In this document: positions 44,417-54,052 of the stretch, piece after piece
Numbering within the stretch: position 1 is the first letter of the stretch
Layout of the letters: every line of letters begins with the position of its first letter
Assembly: GCF_036320655.1 (NCBI RefSeq)
Contig: NZ_CP143258.1
Coordinates: 992,001-1,056,000, forward strand
Length of the DNA stretch: 64,000 nt
Origin: Porphyromonas pogonae
Lineage (GTDB): Bacteria > Bacteroidota > Bacteroidia > Bacteroidales > Porphyromonadaceae
Direction: 5' to 3'
Program-made: the position numbers and the translations under genes
Notes under the pieces: model-generated
Databases searched by the model: none
Told to the model about the DNA's origin: nothing
What the model saw: only the letters and a program-made list of their open reading frames with translations

Positions 44417-45067
44417 ATGTATAATAGATATTTTAGACTAATTGCGTGTTTGGCTTTGGCATGTATAGGTTCATGGGCCGGGGCGCAAAATCACATGAGC
44501 GAGTGCATCAAGCAGATGCCTCAGGTCATGATGCCTCAAGTGTCGGATCAGGACAAGGCTAAACTTGTAGATACTTATTCCGTAGGTAAGCCCTCTGAGG
44601 TAGATTCAAAATTGACAGGTAAGATCGTGTTGGAGAAATTGACCGATAACTACGCCAAAGTCAAGACAAGTGAGGTCGGATATACCGAGATGAAACTATT
44701 GCCTTTGGTCAACAATACCTCCGTTATAGCCTTGGTGAAAACAGTGACCAGACCCGTGAAAGACGGTAATATTGCTTTTTATTCTCCTGACTGGAAAAAG
44801 ATAGAAACACCCATCATTGAGGGCGAGCCGGTTGCAAATGATTTTTACCCTGCTGATCTTGACAAAAATTCTGTAAAAGGGAAAAAGATGTCGGAACTGC
44901 TCAGTGTCCTTTACCTGAATTATCAGGTGAAGCCCGATAATAATGAGCTGGTAATTACTGCTAATCTTGATACTGATGAAGAGGATGCACGATTACTGAA
45001 GGATGAGATAGATCATATGCCTGCTATTACCTATAAATGGGATAGCGGTAGATGGATGAGAAAATAA
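44417..45067 (+). CDS. Exported protein, DUF3256-like
   Basis: 216 aa with a signal peptide (cut after AGA near residue 23). The mature part begins QNHMSECIKQMPQVMMPQ and is followed by beta-rich sequence; I think it belongs to DUF3256, a Bacteroidales family with no known function, but the assignment is from memory of the pattern. It is the first gene of a run leading to the TolC-HlyD-ABC export genes. Confidence 0.6.
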   Translation: MYNRYFRLIACLALACIGSWAGAQNHMSECIKQMPQVMMPQVSDQDKAKLVDTYSVGKPSEVDSKLTGKIVLEKLTDNYAKVKTSEVGYTEMKLLPLVNNTSVIALVKTVTRPVKDGNIAFYSPDWKKIETPIIEGEPVANDFYPADLDKNSVKGKKMSELLSVLYLNYQVKPDNNELVITANLDTDEEDARLLKDEIDHMPAITYKWDSGRWMRK

Positions 45068-45111
45068 TTAGGTATAAAAAACAAGAGAAATATAAGTATT
45101 AGATAAACCGT

Positions 45112-46026
45112 ATGGAAAGAAAACAAATCAAACTCATCGGAGCTGTTTCTGTAGGTGTAGTGGCATTATTGGCAGCTTTCTTTTTGCTTTTGCACAGAGA
45201 AAAAGCCAAGCTCGAGCAAGACCGTGTCAACTTTGCCAATCTGGAGAAAGAGGCCATGCAGGATGAGTTGGATAAACTTTCGGAAGAGTATGACATTCAA
45301 TACAACAAGTTGGCAAGTGTATCCAATGGGGAGCAAAAGCTACAGTTTTCCAATGATTCATTGGCAAGCCAGCTTATCAGCGAGCGTGCCAAGGTGGGTA
45401 AGCTGTTGGAGGAACTGAGTGTCGTAAAATCTACTAACTCTAAGCGCATCAATGAGCTTCGAGGCGAGGTGAATACGTTGCGCAAGGTACTCAAAACCTA
45501 TGTAGTGCAGATCGATTCCCTGAATGCTGCCAACCAAAGGCTCAGAGCAGAGAATACGCAGGTGAAGCAAAACTACGAGCGAGTAAGCAATGAAGCTTCC
45601 AAACTAATGGCTGAGAAGAGAGAACTCACAGGTAAGGTGAACCTTGCTGCCAAGTTGCAGGCGACATCGATACAAGTGAGACCTCTGGACAAAAGAGGTA
45701 AATCGACTAAGAATATCGGTAGAGTGAGATCTCTGGAGATCAGCTTCACTGTGGCCAAAAACATTACTGCAGCGGTGGGAGAGAAAACTTTTTATGCTCG
45801 CATCTTGCAGCCCAATGATGAGACTCTCACCAAAAGCCCCGGCGATGTATTTGCTTTTGAAGGCGGGAAGATCAACTTCTCTTGTCGCAAAGTCGTAGAG
45901 TATGGAGGTGAAGAGGTCTCGATAGTGATGTATTGGCCTATTGAGGAGACTTTGTTGCAGGGGCAATACCGTGTGGATTTGTTTGCAGATGGAAATCTTA
46001 TCGGACAAAAAGTATTTAGTTTATAA
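45112..46026 (+). CDS. Membrane-anchored coiled-coil protein
   Basis: 304 aa. One transmembrane helix (about 8-27), then a long heptad-rich coiled coil (about 30-185; for example LRGEVNTLRKVLKTYVVQID) and a beta-rich C-terminal domain (AVGEKTFYARILQPNDETL). The topology suggests the coiled coil is periplasmic. No named family is recognised. It lies directly upstream of tolC-like and hlyD-like genes, so it could be an accessory of the exporter. Confidence 0.65.
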   Translation: MERKQIKLIGAVSVGVVALLAAFFLLLHREKAKLEQDRVNFANLEKEAMQDELDKLSEEYDIQYNKLASVSNGEQKLQFSNDSLASQLISERAKVGKLLEELSVVKSTNSKRINELRGEVNTLRKVLKTYVVQIDSLNAANQRLRAENTQVKQNYERVSNEASKLMAEKRELTGKVNLAAKLQATSIQVRPLDKRGKSTKNIGRVRSLEISFTVAKNITAAVGEKTFYARILQPNDETLTKSPGDVFAFEGGKINFSCRKVVEYGGEEVSIVMYWPIEETLLQGQYRVDLFADGNLIGQKVFSL

Positions 46027-46031
46027 TAGAG

Positions 46032-47411
46032 ATGAATTTTATTAAAAGAAAGGTCTTCGTTAGGCTTATCAGTACTGCTATTTTGGCTTTTGCCATGCTT
46101 GCAAATGCCAATGCACAGAGGGTGCTTTCGCTTGATTCGTGCCGAGCATTGTCGGTAGCCAATAATAAGGAATTGGAGCAGCAAAATTACAAAATTGAAG
46201 CAGCAAAATTCAAAAAGGCGGAAGTAGATATGAACTTTTTCCCCAAGATATCAGCACAAGGGGCTTATCTGCATTCGCAGAAAGCACTCAATCTGGTAGA
46301 CTGGGATGACATGCTGGGCCCCTTTAGTATCTTGGTACCGTACAAGGTGCAAGATATGACACACATCGACATGAGCAATGCGTGGGTGGGCAATGTATCT
46401 TTAGTTCAGCCTATATTTATGGGGGGGAAGATTGCTGCCGGGCATCGTATGGCTTCCTATGCAGAGAAGCTCACATATCAGATGAAAGATACTAAGTATG
46501 ATGAGGTGGAGAAAAAACTAGACGAAACATACTGGCAGGTTGTATCTCTCAAAAGTAAAGAGCGGCTTGTAAATCAGCTTATTGCCTTGCTACAAAGCAC
46601 GGTGAAAGATGTGGATGCTTCCATTGCTGCAGGTGTAGCTACTAAGTCGGATGGGCTCACAGTGAGAGTGAAACTCAGTGAGGCGGAAGTGAAGCTGTCC
46701 AAAGTCCAAAACGGTCTCAAGCTTTCGAGGATGTTGCTCTGTGAATTGTGCGGGCTGGATCTCGAAGAAGATTTTGTATTGCAAGACGAATTGAACCTCG
46801 ACAGTATAGCCCCCACTCCATGGAAGCCACGCGCATACAACTCCCAACAAGTGAACTCCAGTGTAGAGAGACGATCTGAGATTAAGAGCCTCAAGCTTGT
46901 CGACAGTATTTACGGAGCAAAAGAAAAATACGAGGCTGCTACCATGCTGCCCAAGTTGGCTATGTTTGGGGCTTATACTACGACTAAGCCCAACTCATTC
47001 CACGGATTCAAGAATGAATTTGGGGGGCAGTTCCAAGTCGGGCTTATGATGCAGATACCTATTACCGATATACTCACGGGGCGATTCAAGGTAAAACAGG
47101 CACAGGCCGAGCGTGTGATTAAGAGACTGGAACTTGCTGATGCAAGGGAGAAAATAGAACTTCAGATAAGGCAAGCTTTGTTCAGCAATACTGAAGCTCA
47201 CAAGCAACTCCAGGTTGCTCAGAAAGGCTTGGAAACGGCAGAAGAGAACCTCAGATATGCCAAAGTGGGGTATGATGAGGGGGTGATACCTCTGCTCAAC
47301 TATACTATGGCTCAGACTGCTTGGCTCTCAGCCAAAGACTCTTTTATCGAAGCACAAGTAGGTGTGAAATTATCGGAAAGTAATCTCAAACGTATATTAG
47401 CAGAAAAATAG
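46032..47411 (+). CDS. TolC-family outer-membrane efflux protein
   Basis: 459 aa with a signal peptide (cut after ANA near residue 28). Two repeated TolC halves of long alpha helices and short strands are visible: LDSCRALSVANNKELEQQ opens the first, and KEKYEAATMLPKLAMFGAYT the second. It would form the outer-membrane channel of a tripartite exporter with the adjacent HlyD-like adaptor and ABC-2 permeases. Confidence 0.88.
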   Translation: MNFIKRKVFVRLISTAILAFAMLANANAQRVLSLDSCRALSVANNKELEQQNYKIEAAKFKKAEVDMNFFPKISAQGAYLHSQKALNLVDWDDMLGPFSILVPYKVQDMTHIDMSNAWVGNVSLVQPIFMGGKIAAGHRMASYAEKLTYQMKDTKYDEVEKKLDETYWQVVSLKSKERLVNQLIALLQSTVKDVDASIAAGVATKSDGLTVRVKLSEAEVKLSKVQNGLKLSRMLLCELCGLDLEEDFVLQDELNLDSIAPTPWKPRAYNSQQVNSSVERRSEIKSLKLVDSIYGAKEKYEAATMLPKLAMFGAYTTTKPNSFHGFKNEFGGQFQVGLMMQIPITDILTGRFKVKQAQAERVIKRLELADAREKIELQIRQALFSNTEAHKQLQVAQKGLETAEENLRYAKVGYDEGVIPLLNYTMAQTAWLSAKDSFIEAQVGVKLSESNLKRILAEK

Positions 47412-47419
47412 ATTGTGAC

Positions 47420-48457
47420 ATGGATACCAAGAACAATAGAAATATGGAAGAAACACAGGGACGCGACAAAGCTTTGAAAAACAATATGCTCCTTACCTTT
47501 ATCGCTGTTTTGGTAGTGATCGTATTAGTAGCTCTCGCCGGTTTTATTTTCTTCAGACCTAAAGAAGATATTATTATAGGACAGGCAGAGGTGGATGAGG
47601 TAAGAATATCGGGTAAGGTGCCCGGACGTATTACGGAGTATTTGGTAGAAGAGGGGCAGTCCGTGCGCCAAGGCGATACGTTGGTTCGTATTTATTCTCC
47701 TGAGGTATATGCTAAGCTGGAACAGGCCGAAGCTGCAAGGAGTGCTGCTATTGCACAAAGCCAGAAGGCACAGGCCGGAGCCCGTAAGGAGATGAAGGAG
47801 GGTGCTTTCGAGATGTGGCAAAAGGCTAAGGCCGGAGTGGAGATAGCGCAAAAGAGTTTCGACCGCATAGCCAAGCTATATAAAGAAGGAGTGGTTCCTG
47901 CTCAGAAATATGATGAAGTCGAGGCACAGCTCAATGCCATGAAAGCAACTGAAAGAGCGGCACGCAGCCAATACGATATGGCTATGAATGGTACCCAATG
48001 GGAAGATAAAGCTGCTGCTAAAGCATTGGTGGATAAAGCCGCCGGTGCAATATCAGAGGTGGATGCTTATCTCAAAGAAGGTGCTTTGATATCGCCCATA
48101 GATGGGGTAGTGTCGGACATATTTCCTCACAAAGGTGAGTTGGTGGGAAGTGGAGCTCCTATAATGAACATCTCTGATACCACTACCCTGCATGTGATAT
48201 TCACGATACGAGAGGACAAACTCAATAAGGTGCGTCACAATACTGTACTCAAGGCTTATATCCCCGCTCTTAATGACAGGGAAGTTGATGTGCGTGTCAC
48301 AAAAATGAAAGATATGGGTGAGTATGCAGCCTGGAAGGCTACCAAGCCCACAGGACAGATCGATGTGAGAACCTTCGAGGTGACAGCCAAACCTGTTAAC
48401 TCAGTGGAAGGCTTAGTCTCAGGAATGTCGGTAGTGCTTAAGAAAGGGCAGTTGTAA
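47420..48457 (+). CDS. HlyD/EmrA-family membrane fusion protein
   Basis: 345 aa with one N-terminal transmembrane helix (about 25-46) and a periplasmic body. The biotinyl-lipoyl half-motifs frame a coiled coil: VRISGKVPGRITEYLVEEGQ near 55-75 and ALISPIDGVVSDIFPHKGE near 216-235. Periplasmic adaptor between the ABC-2 permeases and the TolC-like channel. It starts 8 bp after the TolC-like gene and overlaps the next by 1 bp. Confidence 0.9.
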   Translation: MDTKNNRNMEETQGRDKALKNNMLLTFIAVLVVIVLVALAGFIFFRPKEDIIIGQAEVDEVRISGKVPGRITEYLVEEGQSVRQGDTLVRIYSPEVYAKLEQAEAARSAAIAQSQKAQAGARKEMKEGAFEMWQKAKAGVEIAQKSFDRIAKLYKEGVVPAQKYDEVEAQLNAMKATERAARSQYDMAMNGTQWEDKAAAKALVDKAAGAISEVDAYLKEGALISPIDGVVSDIFPHKGELVGSGAPIMNISDTTTLHVIFTIREDKLNKVRHNTVLKAYIPALNDREVDVRVTKMKDMGEYAAWKATKPTGQIDVRTFEVTAKPVNSVEGLVSGMSVVLKKGQL

Positions 48458-49629
48458 TGCGTAGGAGGTTATATATAATCGGGGAGGTGATGAAGCGGGA
48501 GTTCCGGCGTATCACTTCAAAGCCCATTTATTTCTTCGGAATGATTGTAGCTCCGGTTATATCCTTGTTTTTTCTGATGTCTATTATGGGTAATGGATTG
48601 CCCACGAGTCTTCCTTTGGCTGTAGTGGATATGGATAATACATCTACATCAAGAGCTCTGATCCGTAATCTGGATGCATTCCCCCAAACCGATGTAGTGA
48701 TGCATGCGGGTTCGTACGATGAAGCTCTTACTGCTATGCGCAAAGGTGAGATTTACGGTATATTCTATATCCCTAAGAACTTTATGTCTGATGCTGTTGC
48801 AGGTAAGCAACCCAAAATTACTTACTACACCAACAACTCGTATCTTATGGCGGGAAGTTTGCTGTTTAGAGATATGAAAGTGATATCAGAGATGGCTTCG
48901 GGAAAAGTGGGATTACAGATCGGTGAAGCAAAAGGTGAACGCAAGGCTGTGACTATGGCCAAAGTGCAGCCTATAAAAGTAAAAAGCGATATCATGGGCA
49001 ATCCGTGGCTCAGCTATTCTATTTACTTGAATTCTCTGCTTATACCGGGGATATTACAATTGCTCATATTTCAGATGACCGCTTATTCCATAGGGGTTGA
49101 AATCAAGGAGCGCACATCGAGGGAGTGGCTACGCCTTTCCAGAAATTCTCTTACCCTGGGGCTTTTTGGTAAACTCACAGTGCATACCATCATTTATTTT
49201 ATAGTAGGTCTTTTCTGCCTGAGTTATATATACGGATTCTCTCAATTCCCGCTCAATTCAGGCTGGTTGCCTATGATTATAGCTCTGTTTATGCTTATTC
49301 TGGCTGCCGAGGCTATGGGCATATTTTTTATATCCGTATTGCCTATCTTGAGGTTGGGTGTGAGTTTCGGAAGTTTGGTAGGGATGTTGGCATTCTCCAT
49401 TACAGGTTTTTCTTTTCCCGCTACGGATATGGATCCGCCTTTAAGAGCTATCTCCAATCTCTTTCCGCTCCGGCATTATTATCTGATTTATGTGGATCAG
49501 GCTCTCAATGGGCGAGCTTTCTTTTATTCCATAATACCCTATAGCGCACTCATGCTGTTTATGATACTGCCTATGCTTACTTTGAAGCAGTTGAAGCAAG
49601 CGTTGCTAAAGATTAAATATATACCTTGA
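48457..49629 (+). CDS. ABC-2 type permease (YhhJ/YbhS-like), first of two
   Basis: 390 aa. An N-terminal helix (about 24-43), a periplasmic domain (PLAVVDMDNTSTSRALIR) and five more helices in the C-terminal half are the ABC2_membrane_3 layout. It carries no nucleotide-binding domain. It follows the adaptor with a 1-bp overlap and precedes a second permease by 4 bp; the two probably form a heterodimer. Confidence 0.88.
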   Translation: MRRRLYIIGEVMKREFRRITSKPIYFFGMIVAPVISLFFLMSIMGNGLPTSLPLAVVDMDNTSTSRALIRNLDAFPQTDVVMHAGSYDEALTAMRKGEIYGIFYIPKNFMSDAVAGKQPKITYYTNNSYLMAGSLLFRDMKVISEMASGKVGLQIGEAKGERKAVTMAKVQPIKVKSDIMGNPWLSYSIYLNSLLIPGILQLLIFQMTAYSIGVEIKERTSREWLRLSRNSLTLGLFGKLTVHTIIYFIVGLFCLSYIYGFSQFPLNSGWLPMIIALFMLILAAEAMGIFFISVLPILRLGVSFGSLVGMLAFSITGFSFPATDMDPPLRAISNLFPLRHYYLIYVDQALNGRAFFYSIIPYSALMLFMILPMLTLKQLKQALLKIKYIP

Positions 49630-49633
49630 TGCG

Positions 49634-50884
49634 ATGAAAAAGTTGAGAGATTTTCTTTACCATAGATTTTCTGATATATTCTATATCTGGAATCGTGAAC
49701 TCAAATATATATTTGCCGATCAGGGAGTGATTATATTCTTCATAATCGTGCCACTGATCTATCCCATACTTTATGCTTGGATATACAATCATGAGACGGT
49801 GAGGGAAGTGCCAATGGTGGTGGTGGATGAAGACCGTTCTTCCTATTCAAGGGAATTTATTCGCCGTGTGGATGCCACGCCTGATGTCTTTGTAGCTTAC
49901 AATGCCCTTGACTTGCAGGAAGCCAATCACTTTGTAGACTCCCGTGATGCTTTCGGGATCTTGATTATCCCTAAAGGATTTGCTAAAGATCTTATGACCG
50001 GCGTGCAGACGCATGTAGAGCTTCATTCAGATCTCTCAGGTATATTATACTATAAAGCCTATATGATGGCTCTCAATGAAATATCATTGAGGATGGGGCG
50101 TGAAGTCTCTGCCGCTTTGAACTACGGCCCTTCAGGAGAAGCTACAAAAATACAGGTAAGACCTATCGAAAGCCATTCCATAGCAGTTTTTAATCCTCAA
50201 AGTGGATTTGAGTCATTTTTGCTTCCTCCTGTATTGGTTCTTATTATTCAGCAAACAATGCTTTTGGGTGTGTGTATGCTTGCGGGTACTGCTCGCGAAC
50301 GTAATAAATTTCACTATCTCGTGCCGGTAGCTACACGTCACTACGGAGGCCCTATGCGTATTGTGTTGGGCAAAAGTCTTTCCTATATTTTCATATATAT
50401 GATCAATACTTTATGGACATTAGTGGCTGTGCCTTGGTTGTTCAACCTACCCATGCTGGGCTCGGCGGGGACTTATACACTCTTCCTGATTCCGTTTTTA
50501 TTGGCTTGTACATTCTTCTCTCTTTTTATTTCTTTGTTCTTCAAGAATAGGGAGACTACGCTTATTGTGTTGGTATTTACCTCTGTGATCTTTCTTTTCC
50601 TTGTGGGTGTATCTTGGCCGAGGTCTGCCATTCCTCCTTTCTGGCGAGCTTTTGGTTTCCTCATCCCATCTACTCCAGGAGCCCAGGGAATGATAGCTAT
50701 CAATACTATGGGTGCAAAGCTATCCGATATAGAAGTGCATTATAAGACACTTTGGCTTCAAACTGGTTTTTACATGATCCTTGCTACCATAGGGTACTCC
50801 AACCAATTGACACTGGGTAAAAAGAGTCTGCGCAAAGCACTTATAGAGCATCTGAGAAATAGATACAGAAAATCAATGGAGTGA
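49634..50884 (+). CDS. ABC-2 type permease (YbhR-like), second of two
   Basis: 416 aa with the same topology: an N-terminal helix, a periplasmic domain (PMVVVDEDRSSYSREFIR) and a multi-helix C-terminal half (TTLIVLVFTSVIFLFLVGVSW). Its periplasmic half resembles the first permease. No ATPase subunit is found in the operon or the window, so an ATP-binding protein must come from elsewhere, or the complex works otherwise. Confidence 0.88.
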   Translation: MKKLRDFLYHRFSDIFYIWNRELKYIFADQGVIIFFIIVPLIYPILYAWIYNHETVREVPMVVVDEDRSSYSREFIRRVDATPDVFVAYNALDLQEANHFVDSRDAFGILIIPKGFAKDLMTGVQTHVELHSDLSGILYYKAYMMALNEISLRMGREVSAALNYGPSGEATKIQVRPIESHSIAVFNPQSGFESFLLPPVLVLIIQQTMLLGVCMLAGTARERNKFHYLVPVATRHYGGPMRIVLGKSLSYIFIYMINTLWTLVAVPWLFNLPMLGSAGTYTLFLIPFLLACTFFSLFISLFFKNRETTLIVLVFTSVIFLFLVGVSWPRSAIPPFWRAFGFLIPSTPGAQGMIAINTMGAKLSDIEVHYKTLWLQTGFYMILATIGYSNQLTLGKKSLRKALIEHLRNRYRKSME

Positions 50885-50901
50885 AATTCATTTGGATGTT
50901 G

Positions 50902-50909
50902 TATCTTTG
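50902..50909 (+). promoter_or_regulatory. -7 box of the arginine decarboxylase gene
   Basis: TATCTTTG, preceded by GATGTTG as in cassettes C and D, but without TTGACAAAG upstream. It lies 43 bp before ATG 50952 and rules out the in-frame TTG at 50892. Confidence 0.55.
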
Positions 50910-50951
50910 TGCCGAGTATTACCTATTATTTACAAATTATTATTATTGTCA

Positions 50952-51506
50952 ATGAGTAAAGCAAAAGTTGTTGGAAATCTCATTCCACACACATTCTTCA
51001 TTACTAAAGGCAGTGGAGAATCCGATTTGGAAATGCATGCCGGTTCTTACCATATGGCTTTGTATGACGCCGGGATTTCAGATTTCAATATCATGACTTA
51101 TTCATCGGTTATTCCGGCTACGGCTCATCTTGCTACGATGGATGAGATCGATCTGCCACCTTTTGGTTCGGAACTCAAAACCATCATGGCAGTATCACAC
51201 GGACAACAAGACGAGTTTGTTTCTGCCGGAGTAGTATATGCATGGATGTATGCTGATGAGAATTTCGATGAAAAAGTCGGCGGTTTGGTTTGCGAAGTAA
51301 GCGGTCGTTATCGTATCGAAGAGTTGGAAGCTCGACTTATTCGTGTAATCAACGATTTGCACATCAAAACATATTCACAATATTATTTGGGTGAGTTGAA
51401 TTTTATTACTGAGGGTATTACAATAGAAAAACGCTACGGTAGTGCACTTGCCGGCTTGTGTTTTGTCGATTTTGTGCAACCGGAGGTAGATAAGAAAGCT
51501 GAATAA
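50952..51506 (+). CDS. Pyruvoyl-dependent arginine decarboxylase
   Basis: 184 aa from ATG 50952 (MSKAKVVGNLIPHTFFITKG). The family is marked by the TYSSVIPATA segment (residues about 49-58); in this family the peptide bond before a serine is cut to make the pyruvoyl group, and the SS here would be the site. It makes agmatine from arginine, feeding polyamine synthesis or acid response. Typical for Bacteroidales and archaea; PLP-type decarboxylases are unrelated. It is a single gene with its own promoter and terminator. Confidence 0.88.
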   Translation: MSKAKVVGNLIPHTFFITKGSGESDLEMHAGSYHMALYDAGISDFNIMTYSSVIPATAHLATMDEIDLPPFGSELKTIMAVSHGQQDEFVSAGVVYAWMYADENFDEKVGGLVCEVSGRYRIEELEARLIRVINDLHIKTYSQYYLGELNFITEGITIEKRYGSALAGLCFVDFVQPEVDKKAE

Positions 51507-51530
51507 ACAGAGGTTTTCTTAAATATATAT

Positions 51531-51577
51531 AAAACGGCTTTGGCAACCTGTATAGTTGCTTGAGCCGTTTTTTACTT
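51531..51577 (+). terminator. Terminator after the arginine decarboxylase gene
   Basis: AAACGGCT and GGCAAC pair with GTTGCT and AGCCGTTT with a TT/TG interior mismatch, followed by TTTTT. Confidence 0.85.
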
Positions 51578-51608
51578 TTATCCACACATTGATCATACTT
51601 TCTTTTTC

Positions 51609-53828
51609 ATGAAAATATCTATAAATAATCTTTTCGTATTTGGGTTGTTGGTTGCATTTTTATCCGGGTGCGGAGAGTCACACAAAGCATCAGTCGGTAA
51701 TTATTCCACAAAGGTAAACCCTTTCATAGGCACTGACTGGGTGGGCAACGTATATCCCGGCGCCACAGTACCCTTTGGTATGGTTCAGCTAAGCCCTGAC
51801 AACGGCTTGCCGGGATGGGATCGTATTTCAGGTTATTATTATCCTGATAGTACTATTGCTTCTTTTAGTCATACTCACCTTTCGGGCACGGGGGCAGGAG
51901 ACTTGTATGATATCGCATTTCTTCCTGTAGTAGAACCCGCTTTGATTGGAGACGCTCCATTGGGTATTCATGCCAAATTCAGTCATAAAACAGAAGAAGC
52001 TTCGGCAGGGTATTATTCTGTAATTTTGGAGCCCTATGATATCAAAGTCAGGCTCACTGCCACCCCTCATTGCGGTATACAAGCCTATACCTTTAATAAA
52101 GCTGCCGATAAGGCTTTTATCAATCTTGATCTCAACCGTTCTCTCAATTGGGACAAAACTGTCCAAACATCTATCAGCCTCCTCGATAGTACTACAATAT
52201 CGGGATACAGGTATTCTGACGGCTGGGCCAGAAATCAACGCGTTTATTTCAAAACGAAGTTGTCTGAGGCTCCTGATTCTGTCAAGATCGATTCCATACC
52301 TTTTTACAATAATCAAAAAGAAATTGTTGGCTATGGGTATACGGCCAGGTTATACTATCATCCTTCTGCCAATGACTCTATTGTGCTTGTTACAGCTCTT
52401 TCCGGCGTAAGTGAAGATGGTGCTGCCAAAAATCTTGAAGATGAGTTTTCTGGATTTAAATTCGACGATTATCGCCAAAAGGCCGCCCAGCTATGGAATA
52501 AGAAACTCTCTGTCATAGAAGTTCGGGAGCCTATAGGGCATAGTGATACCGTATTCTATTCCTCTTTGTATCGTAGCATGGTTTGTCCTACATTGTACAG
52601 TGATGTCGATGGTAAATATTTAGGCCCTGATGGAGAAATCCATGAGATGCAGAAGGGGCATTCCAAATACAGTACTTTCTCCTTGTGGGATACCTATAGG
52701 GCGGCTCATCCCTTATATAATATAATTTGTCCTTCGATCAATGCGGATATGGTGCAGTCTATGATTGATTTCGGTAAACAGAACGGAGGTCACTTGCCTG
52801 TATGGAATATGTTCGGTTCCGAAACGGATATGATGATAGGACATCATTCCATCCCTGTTATTGTGGAGTCTATACTCAAAGGTGTGTACAAAGAAAATGC
52901 AGCTGAAGTGATGCCATTACTGCTCTCTACTGTAAATAGAAAGGATTACAGAGGTATGGACGAATACCGTGATCAAGGCTATATATCGACCAAAGAATCT
53001 GAGAGCGTATCCAAAACGCTGGAATATGCATATGATGATGATGCCGTGGCGCAATATGCTCACTATGTGGGTAATGATTCTCTATACGCCGTATTCAGTA
53101 AGCGTGCGCGATATTATACCAACCTTTGGGATGCACAAACAGGGTTTTTCCGCCCCAAAGACTCAAGTGGCCAGTGGCTGTCGCCTTTCAATCCTTATGA
53201 ATACTCCAAGCATTTTACAGAAAGTAATGCCTGGCAGTACCTATTCAGTGTACAACAGGATATCCCGGGACTGTCACAACTTATGGGAGGTAGATCTGCC
53301 CTAAAAGCCAAATTAGACGAGTTCTTTACTCAGCCTACCCCAAAGAATATCGAACTGCCTATCTTCTCTACAGGGATGATTGCACAGTATCCTCAAGGCA
53401 ATGAACCTTCGCATCATGCCATTTTTATTTATAATTATGTGCGAGAGCCCTGGCGTACTACAGACCTTGTCTATAAGGTATTGAACGATTTTTATAGTAA
53501 TACACCCAAAGGATTATGTGGAAATGAGGATTGTGGACAGATGTCTGCTTGGTATGTTTTTGCTTCTATCGGGTTGTATCCTATCAATCCTCTTGATGGA
53601 AAATACGAAATTTTTAGCCCGTCATTCAAGGAAACCGTAATTCATCTTGAAAATGGTAAGACCTTTACTATAAAAGCTCCTGGTTTATCTGCCGATAACA
53701 AATATATTCAGTCTGTAAAAGTCAATGGGAAAGCTTACAATCAATCCTTCCTGACATATGATCAGATCATGTCGGGAGCCACAGTAGAACTCATCATGGG
53801 TGACAAATCCGGGGTTGTTTGGTATTAA
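51609..53828 (+). CDS. GH92 family alpha-mannosidase (lipoprotein)
   Basis: 739-aa enzyme with lipobox LSGC (cysteine near residue 21), so probably attached to the outer membrane or exported. The GH92 fold begins at VNPFIGTDWVGNVYPGATVPFGMVQLSPD, and SHTHLSGTGAGD is the family motif. The catalytic region NEDCGQMSAWY lies near residue 645. GH92 enzymes are exo-alpha-mannosidases, mostly 1,2- or 1,3-linkage, acting on host N-glycans with calcium. It is not in a PUL; it lies between arginine decarboxylase and mdh. Confidence 0.94.
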   Translation: MKISINNLFVFGLLVAFLSGCGESHKASVGNYSTKVNPFIGTDWVGNVYPGATVPFGMVQLSPDNGLPGWDRISGYYYPDSTIASFSHTHLSGTGAGDLYDIAFLPVVEPALIGDAPLGIHAKFSHKTEEASAGYYSVILEPYDIKVRLTATPHCGIQAYTFNKAADKAFINLDLNRSLNWDKTVQTSISLLDSTTISGYRYSDGWARNQRVYFKTKLSEAPDSVKIDSIPFYNNQKEIVGYGYTARLYYHPSANDSIVLVTALSGVSEDGAAKNLEDEFSGFKFDDYRQKAAQLWNKKLSVIEVREPIGHSDTVFYSSLYRSMVCPTLYSDVDGKYLGPDGEIHEMQKGHSKYSTFSLWDTYRAAHPLYNIICPSINADMVQSMIDFGKQNGGHLPVWNMFGSETDMMIGHHSIPVIVESILKGVYKENAAEVMPLLLSTVNRKDYRGMDEYRDQGYISTKESESVSKTLEYAYDDDAVAQYAHYVGNDSLYAVFSKRARYYTNLWDAQTGFFRPKDSSGQWLSPFNPYEYSKHFTESNAWQYLFSVQQDIPGLSQLMGGRSALKAKLDEFFTQPTPKNIELPIFSTGMIAQYPQGNEPSHHAIFIYNYVREPWRTTDLVYKVLNDFYSNTPKGLCGNEDCGQMSAWYVFASIGLYPINPLDGKYEIFSPSFKETVIHLENGKTFTIKAPGLSADNKYIQSVKVNGKAYNQSFLTYDQIMSGATVELIMGDKSGVVWY

Positions 53829-53972
53829 TATTTTAAAGAGATCAGGGTACTTCCATCTATCTCCATTTATTGTACACAGTAATAGATGTTTTTATGGGAG
53901 CTAAGCCATAGAGCCTAAATTTACACTTCTACGTTAAGCTGATCACTTTTTCGCAATTATAGATAGAAATGG

Positions 53973-54005
53973 GTGGAGCTCATGATTCATAATCATGAGC
54001 TCCAC
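53973..54005. terminator. Stem-loop between GH92 and mdh
   Basis: A 15-bp stem (GTGGAGCTCATGATT with AATCATGAGCTCCAC) around a 3-nt loop lies between the convergent stops. The T tract is weak on both strands, so it may act as a shared terminator or a stability hairpin. Confidence 0.7.
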
Positions 54006-54052
54006 ATTGCTTTTATAGAAGTATTCCGGTTTATAGGAATGAGAAGTTCGGA

